Positions 58,801 to 64,000 of a DNA stretch of 64,000 nucleotides are shown here, piece after piece. The stretch is taken from positions 1 through 64,000 of the forward strand of contig JADFUC010002326.1 in the NCBI GenBank assembly GCA_019722365.1, given 5' to 3'. Numbering within the stretch: the stretch's first letter is position 1; every line of letters starts with the position of its first letter. The notes under the pieces were generated by a model. The model ran no database searches. It was given only the letters and a program-made list of their open reading frames with translations, and had not been told where the DNA came from. The translations under genes and the position numbers were made by a program. The stretch comes from Lithospermum erythrorhizon (taxonomy: Eukaryota; Streptophyta; Magnoliopsida; Boraginales; Boraginaceae).

Positions 58801-59677
58801 TATTTTCCACATACTTCCGGTAGACATCATCCGGCAGCTGACTTATGATAATGTAAGATTTGGCATCGCCAAAGGCTGAGAAAACAAAATAGATATTCAC
58901 ATCCACCAGATAAATAAAACATAGTAAATGACATGTTCAGAAGTCGGAAGAAAAAAGATAATAAGCTTTAGGTTGAAAATGACAATGGTTCACGATACTA
59001 ATCATTTTAATGTAAACAAAAAATAGATATCCAAAAACAGTACAAAAATTCTTATAGAGAAGTTAAAATCATATATCAATCCAACTCTAAGAGATCGTCT
59101 GACAACATCTATAAATGTAAAATAATGTCTGCATGATTTCCCCACCTAGTGGGAGAAGATGAAATGTTTATGAATGTAGATATTGTAGGATTGGCATCAA
59201 CGTGGAATAGATAACAATTGTGAGGATTCTTACAATGCTGTGTAATGAGGCAGGCCATGGAGGACTGAGGCGTTTGAGCCCCTCATTTTACAGCCGAAAA
59301 ATGGAAGGACAACTTTTGGATATAGCTTCATTAATGACACAAGAAGCAAGATTCCTTTGCTTGTAGCCAGTCCCACCAATCAATTGGGTCAAATCTTCCC
59401 TCTTTATCGGACACCCTCCACTCTGTTCCATCCTAAATAATACGAATCGAATCACATCTCTCACAAGCTTTTCCTCTAAGACCACCGTACTTCCATTACA
59501 TAAGTAAGTTCGAGGCACAAATAGTTAACTCATTTTACCTAGATATGAATTCTTTTTAACAAAAGATTCATACAACCATATATACCCATTAAGAACTCTC
59601 ATGCCTAAATATTCAAAGAGAAAACTCTCCGCCGACGAGATATCGAATTGAGAAAGATCTCCGACAGTGCTTGACAT
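52884..59677 (-). CDS. NSE3: NSE3 (MAGE-domain SMC5/6 subunit), six exons
   Basis: Minus-strand exons are 59,677-59,626, 59,475-59,234, 58,875-58,723, 58,456-58,351, 58,252-58,138 and 52,925-52,884. All five introns have GT..AG ends. The protein starts [14 protein letters not shown] and has the MAGE helices [12 protein letters not shown] and [13 protein letters not shown], then [64 protein letters not shown] and the end [16 protein letters not shown]3 pairs with NSE1 in the SMC5/6 complex, which acts in DNA repair and chromosome maintenance in the nucleus. Exon lengths sum to 710. Removing one T from the T5 run near 59,300 and one G from the G4 run near 59,280 would give 708 bases and 235 residues, close to the usual plant length. 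As written, exon 2 is therefore frameshifted. The last intron (5.2 kb) contains a Ty3 retrotransposon. Confidence 0.85.
53069..53271 (+). repeat. 5' LTR remnant of the Ty3 element
   Basis: The first 203 bases match the 3' LTR with about a dozen differences, including the TATA box (gtataaatcag near 53,241). The match stops at agaaagattgg, and the remaining 156 bases of the LTR, together with the primer-binding site, are missing. Gag-like coding text starts almost at once. Confidence 0.85.
53268..57555 (+). pseudogene. Ty3 gag-pol polyprotein, interrupted
   Basis: Gag reads [20 protein letters not shown] then [18 protein letters not shown], followed by an in-frame TAG at 53,670 where relatives have Trp. 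It resumes in the same frame with [21 protein letters not shown] damaged zinc knuckle ([14 protein letters not shown], 54,105-54,150) precedes the protease ([12 protein letters not shown], 54,345-54,380). Reverse transcriptase (54,906-55,540) has [35 protein letters not shown] and FFDDILVYS. RNase H starts [15 protein letters not shown], then a stop at 55,827. Integrase (56,160-57,000) keeps [15 protein letters not shown] and [12 protein letters not shown], but its first catalytic Asp is replaced (MNFIEGLP where MDFIEGLP is usual). The end (57,217-57,555) has [11 protein letters not shown] and a chromodomain-like [16 protein letters not shown]. Stops or shifts also occur at 54,431, 55,544 and 56,450. 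Confidence 0.9.
57567..57925 (+). repeat. 3' LTR of the Ty3 element (359 bases, complete)
   Basis: It starts tgataaaccaccaattagat right after the coding end and stops ...tatagtgtatca. It contains the TATA-like ggtataaatcag (about 57,738) and a poly(A) signal AATAAA at 57,854. It is complete, unlike the 5' copy. Confidence 0.9.
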
Positions 59678-60058
59678 GGATAACTCTTACAACAGAGAAC
59701 CTAGACGACGTACCCGTTGGAAATAATAATTCGCATCAGTATTTGAATTTTAATTAACTCAGAACGGGCCCAAATAAAATAGCCAAACCCACTGCTAACG
59801 ACTGGACTCACTGCAATTAAATATGCTAAATAACCTCAATGTGGAAAAACAATTCATAAGGCAAGTAGGGTAAAAATATTAACTAAACCGTTAAATAATT
59901 GGCCATTTAATAAAAATATTAACAACAAGTAAAAGTCCCCAAATTTGGAAAAAATGTGTATATAAAGCTGCAAATTGATCTTTGGTTGTTTCATTATCCT
60001 AATGATGAACAAATAAATTAGATAAATGAAATAAAAAACAAAAAAATTGATTTCTTAC

Positions 60059-60130
60059 AAAATCTGGGAGATGTGCTGAGAAGACGGAGATGAAATTTTG
60101 GAGATGGCGGAGTGATTAACTGTGGCGGTA
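60059..60130 (-). other. Possible NSE3 5' untranslated exon
   Basis: The minus strand reads a C/T-rich leader (ctccgtcttctcagcacatc) and then a donor-like tttt/gtaagaaa at 60,058. An untranslated first exon spliced to just before the ATG at 59,677 would be common for plant genes. The start of transcription is not determined. Confidence 0.35.
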
Positions 60131-60139
60131 ATGAGTATC

Positions 60140-61175
60140 ACATGTTTGGTACATCATTTATTAGTATGGATATGACAAACTAATTAGTATCATAATCACA
60201 ATCGATTCAATTATATGGATTAACGAGTCTATTTTAACGAATATATTAACAAATTAACCATTTGATAACAGCTCTAGCAGGGTGTATGTATCATATTTTG
60301 TCACCTCTTGTAGTGTATCATTGATTGTTATTTAAAACACATTTAACTTTTTAAGTTTCAACTGACACTAAACTAAGAGGTCTCCTTTGTTGTAGTCAAT
60401 AGGATCATATTTATGTTTATAAATTTCATCCTCACTTATCACTTGTTTTGTTAATGTCGAAAAAACTGAAAATTTGAAATTTGAAATCTCATTATAAATA
60501 TTTAGATATTGTTCACTAAATAAATTATAATTAATCAATATTAAATATATTAAGCTTGTTCGACAATTAAAAAAGATTTTAAATCAATTGATAGAATTTT
60601 ACATCAGCTTTATTTCTATATATATACATCATATATAAACAAATAATGCTATCAAACTATTTCTTTTATTAGTAAATAAATAATTGGTGAAGCAAAGTCA
60701 CAATTTCCAAAAAGTTAATTAAAATAAATAGCATAGATATCTTACTGAGTTTAACATACCACTTCTTAATTTGTGTAATTTATCCCCACCCATAAACACA
60801 CCCCACCACTTACAATCTGCCCTTGAACAATTTGTAATAATAATATCTTTTAGTGTAGTAAATATCGCATTAATGGACTAACGTTAAGGTTATGTTCTCT
60901 ACGTAATTTGAACCAAGATTCTAATGAAAGTTCAATCATTATTAAAAGATTAAAATTGAAAAAACTCAAATGTTGGACATAATTCAACGGAAAACAATAT
61001 TTAAAAGTAGGAAAATGGTAACAACCCCTTCACAAGCATAAAACAAAATAAAATGAAGAGTATCGTTTGTATTTGCTCTAAGTGTTTATTTGAGTCATGA
61101 AATGAAATTGAAATTATTTGGGCAAAACTTCATTTATATAAAAGGACAAAATTGCATATTACTCACCTACCTTTT
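60140..61175. other. Upstream of NSE3, no other gene seen
   Basis: AT-rich sequence with no supported frame or repeat; it should include the NSE3 promoter. Confidence 0.4.
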
Positions 61176-61179
61176 ATAC

Positions 61180-61335
61180 AACGTCATCACGACCACCCAT
61201 CTAAACGCATAAATTTATCACCCATTTTTTCGAAATATGTCCTAGTGGGTCATACCGACATTTTCCGCAATGTATCAGTAAATTGGCCTGCGTGATCATT
61301 TCCAAAGGTAATTAGTAATTTCACTTTTTGTGGCT
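61180..61335 (-). repeat. Dispersed repeat, inverted copy
   Basis: Its reverse complement shares ordered blocks with 61,930-62,095 and 62,150-62,305: attaccttt, gatcacg, a ccaatt..ca..attg block, cggaaaa, ggacatatttc, aaatgggtgat and gtttagatgg. Confidence 0.6.
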
Positions 61336-61929
61336 TTTGCAAACGCACAATAATTTAACTTCATTAATAACATCACCAATGATCACCCATCTTAGAAACG
61401 GACAACTTGGATCACCCATTTTTTTCTCAACTAAATTTATAAATTATATTTTGATAATTTTCAAACATTTACCCAAATTATAAAACTTATAATTTCTCAA
61501 AGATTAAACTAAACTGTTAATAAAGTAATTAATTATTCACTCAACTTTTCATAAAAAGCTAAATGCCAATAGTAGGTATGTGTATTAATATTATTTATTA
61601 TGGGAAACTTTAAAATTTCTTAGACATAAATAACAACTTTAATATAAAAAGATCACAATAGTCATTCAAATGTAGGTTTAGGGTACCCGATTGTATATCA
61701 ATTTGCTTGATTATAATTTATAATATACATATTCTTTTTTAGCTTAAAGTGAGAATTTTATTAACGAAAGAGATGATCGCAATAATTCTATGGAAACCCT
61801 TGCGTAAAGGATACCGATACGGCCAATTCAAAAGTTAGCAAAACTCACAGATTGTACATTGATCGCTCTCTGAGTTAAGAGTTATTGTTGTACAATAGCT
61901 CTAATCCACAAGACCCATGCAAAAATATT

Positions 61930-62095
61930 AAAAGTGAAATTACTAAATTACCATTATTTAAGCAGTCACGCGAGGTCACGTGACCAATTTTAATGCAACA
62001 ATTGTCGGAAAATTCTGACGGTAGGACCTACTAGACATATTTCTCAAATGGGCATCGTTTACTGCCTAAAGACTTGATCAATTAAATGAAAAGTT
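61930..62095 (+). repeat. Dispersed repeat, direct copy 1
   Basis: It reads gtgaaattactaaattacca, cacgcgaggtcacgtgacca, gtcggaaaattctgacgg, ctagacatatttctcaaatg and gtttactgcctaaagac. Together with the inverted copy it brackets about 900 bases and could form the ends of a MITE-like or larger element. Confidence 0.6.
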
Positions 62096-62149
62096 AGCCG
62101 ACGACCCTATTTATCTATTTGCCTTTAATTTTTTGCAAAACAAAAATGA

Positions 62150-62305
62150 AATTACTAAATTACCTTTAATGGCGAAGTCACGGAGGTCACGCGATCAACG
62201 CCAATTGCCGAAAACTCGACGCGCGATCTAATTGAGACATATTTCAAAATGGGTGATCAGTTGCACGTTTCTAAAGATAGTGATCAACTAAGAATATCAT
62301 TAAAA
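62150..62305 (+). repeat. Dispersed repeat, direct copy 2
   Basis: It reads gaaattactaaattaccttt, cacggaggtcacgcgatcaa, gccgaaaactcgacgcg, gagacatatttcaaaatggg and gcacgtttctaaagata. It lies about 220 bases after direct copy 1 and is the better preserved of the two in its last third. Confidence 0.6.
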
Positions 62306-62479
62306 AAGATTATCTCTCATACCACTTGTCTCTTATATAAATTTTGATAATATATATATATATATTTTTCCAATTTCAGCACCAAACAAACACACTATTA
62401 ATAATAATGCTGAACTCATAGCAGATGGACGGAAACCACACGAGACCAATTATTTATTAAGTCTCACCCTTACTAGGGT

Positions 62480-63043
62480 GTTTCACACTGACACAGTTTT
62501 GTGTGTAGTCTCCACCCCCACTTCCATCCATGCCACCAAAACCATTTGGATCAGTTATCATACCACCACCTCCCCCCATTATTCCTCACATATACCGCCG
62601 AGATATACCACTAGCCATACCATTAACCAAACTATTCATCAGCATGTTCCCTCCTTGTTGTTGTGCCATAAGTTGTTGTTGCGCCATAAGTTGTTGTTGT
62701 GCCATGAGTTGTCAGTTGTATACCATCGATTAGGCATCATTGGCTGTTGTATCATTTGTTGCGTACTATTTGTCAGGTACATACTTTGCTTTCGGCCATA
62801 ACCCGCTGTTGTATCATAGCATGTCATGGCAATAGCTTGCTGGGCAGCAAAGGCTGGTCGATCATTTGTCAAGAGCTGCTGGCTGGCCATTGCTGAAAAG
62901 AGCGCTACCCACGGCTAGATTTGGAAGAGGGTTTACTGCGAAGTTGTTTTGAGGCAGAGTCAGGTCATCATTTGAGGCTCACGGTTGTACGGCATCCCCA
63001 TAACTTGGGCCTGTTTCGAAGCTGCCTGTGGTTCAATCGGGCT
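62480..63043 (-). pseudogene. Gln/Met-rich coding exon, frameshifted
   Basis: On the minus strand an acceptor (gcaaattttag) is followed by SPIEPQAASKQAQVMGMPYN, a stop, then in another frame PQNNFAVNPLPNLAVGSALF, AMASQQLL, PAFAAQQAIAM, SMYLTNSTQQMIQQPMMPN, then QQLMAQQQLMAQQQ repeats, NMLMNSLVNGMASGIS and ITDPNGFGGMDGS. The low-complexity Gln/Met/Asn-rich style suits the C-terminal tail of a plant membrane-trafficking adaptor, such as the ENTH/ANTH or ArfGAP types, but I cannot assign it. At least three frame breaks occur in 550 bases, so it is a pseudogene fragment or badly assembled. Upstream exons would lie beyond 63,043. Confidence 0.45.
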
Positions 63044-64000
63044 CTAAAATTTGCAAGAATCCTGGTTTAGATTACTCTCTAGATATGGAAAAGTTTTAAG
63101 ATTACTCTGATACATATAAGAGAACTTATTATCCCTAATATTTAACTGTAAATGCATATAGAAGATGCGAATAATTAATATTATATAAATAAATAAAAAA
63201 TACAAAAATTTAGAAGGGAAAGAACAACTTAAGTTTTGAATAAATAAATAGTAAAATTCTATTTTTTAATAATATAAATTTTTTAAAATTTTAATAGGAA
63301 CGACTCCACTTCAAACAATAAAAGAAACATACACTACTAAGAGAAGAAACTTGAATAATAAAGGAACATAATTACAACTTCCAAAGGCGAATAACACGGG
63401 CAATGCTAGAAAGGAAGAGAGTTGATATAATAACTAGTAGATTCACCGATTTTCACAACACCTCTCTCATTGTTCCATAATACAAATTGATAGTTGTAAT
63501 ATACGTGTGGTTCAGCAAAACATTTAGATCATAATTCCTGAAATAACATAAGTTATCCCAAAAGAAAATAGAAAATAAAATTATCATAATGACAACATTG
63601 AGAGACGGGCTCTAACTCATACTAATGGCAATAGTGATTTTTTACCGAGTCATTACCATGAATAATCATACATTTTACCATGTGCAATTATGAAAATACA
63701 TCGTAAGGAATATAAGGTAATGAATTACTAGTAAAGAATATCACTGTTGGAATTACATACCAACTACAAAGGAACAACTGTTGGGATTGGGGCTAGTGAG
63801 TTATCATTTATCAATATATATCCAACCATCTTTTTGTTACTTTTTAACAATCTAAGACACATATATTAACAAATTCAAACTTCACTTAATCTTATAATTT
63901 CATTTTATTAGTATTTTGAACAATTTAATAGGTCATATATATTATATAATTTTTTGTGAAACTTATATCAAATAATATTTTTTTAATGTACATGAGTATT
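63044..64000. other. AT-rich sequence, no gene recognised
   Basis: If the exon at 62.5-63.04 kb belongs to a real gene, this stretch is its intron. No coding frame or repeat was found. Confidence 0.4.

Overview
This window is plant nuclear DNA, almost certainly from a core eudicot. The evidence is AT-rich intergenic sequence, split genes with GT..AG introns, Ty3 and Copia LTR retrotransposons, a LINE fragment, a hAT remnant and plant-type nuclear genes. A cystine-knot peptide exon resembles antimicrobial peptides known from Caryophyllales, which hints at that order but does not prove it. No bacterial, plastid or CRISPR feature is seen. Most of the window is old, nested transposable-element DNA; coordinates of degenerate elements are approximate.

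Region by region: 1-1200 holds the tail of a Copia-like LTR and a LINE zinc-finger fragment. 1200-24100 is a dense nest of repeats: a foldback-like inverted repeat (about 1.2 and 5.6 kb), three relatives of one long-LTR family (2.7-5.3, 16.9-19.0 and 19.0-22.2 kb), several AT-rich minisatellites, a duplicated promoter-like block (10.9-12.5 kb), and the remains of a plant mobile domain (MAIN-like/aminotransferase-like) gene at 14.1-15.9 kb. A motif close to aacaagcgaatt recurs through this region. At 25.2 kb on the minus strand lies an exon for a six-cysteine knottin-type peptide. 26.45-29.55 kb is a shrunken Copia element with both LTRs. A small MITE (30.75-30.95 kb) and an LTR-like promoter block (31.1-31.6 kb) follow.

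The first clear host gene is at 32.8-36.6 kb on the minus strand: a three-exon Myb/SANT plus bromodomain chromatin protein, with one net frameshift. 37.5-43.4 kb is a composite DNA-transposon-like unit: a decayed hAT transposase gene and a second transposon-type gene, separated and flanked by three clusters of short palindromes built on acgctaccacg. 44-49 kb contains three copies of an AT-rich repeat and an insertion.

The second clear host gene is the SMC5/6 subunit NSE3 (MAGE domain) on the minus strand, 59,677 to 52,884, in six exons. A Ty3 chromovirus-type retrotransposon (53,069-57,925, target duplication AAAAA) sits inside its last intron, leaving the final 14-codon exon on the far side. 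The NSE3 frame is interrupted by two apparent one-base homopolymer expansions in exon 2, which could be assembly errors or decay. 61.2-62.3 kb has three copies of a dispersed repeat, and 62.5-63.05 kb a broken Gln/Met-rich coding exon. The two host genes both point to chromatin and genome maintenance but are not functionally linked by position; the rest is transposon biology.
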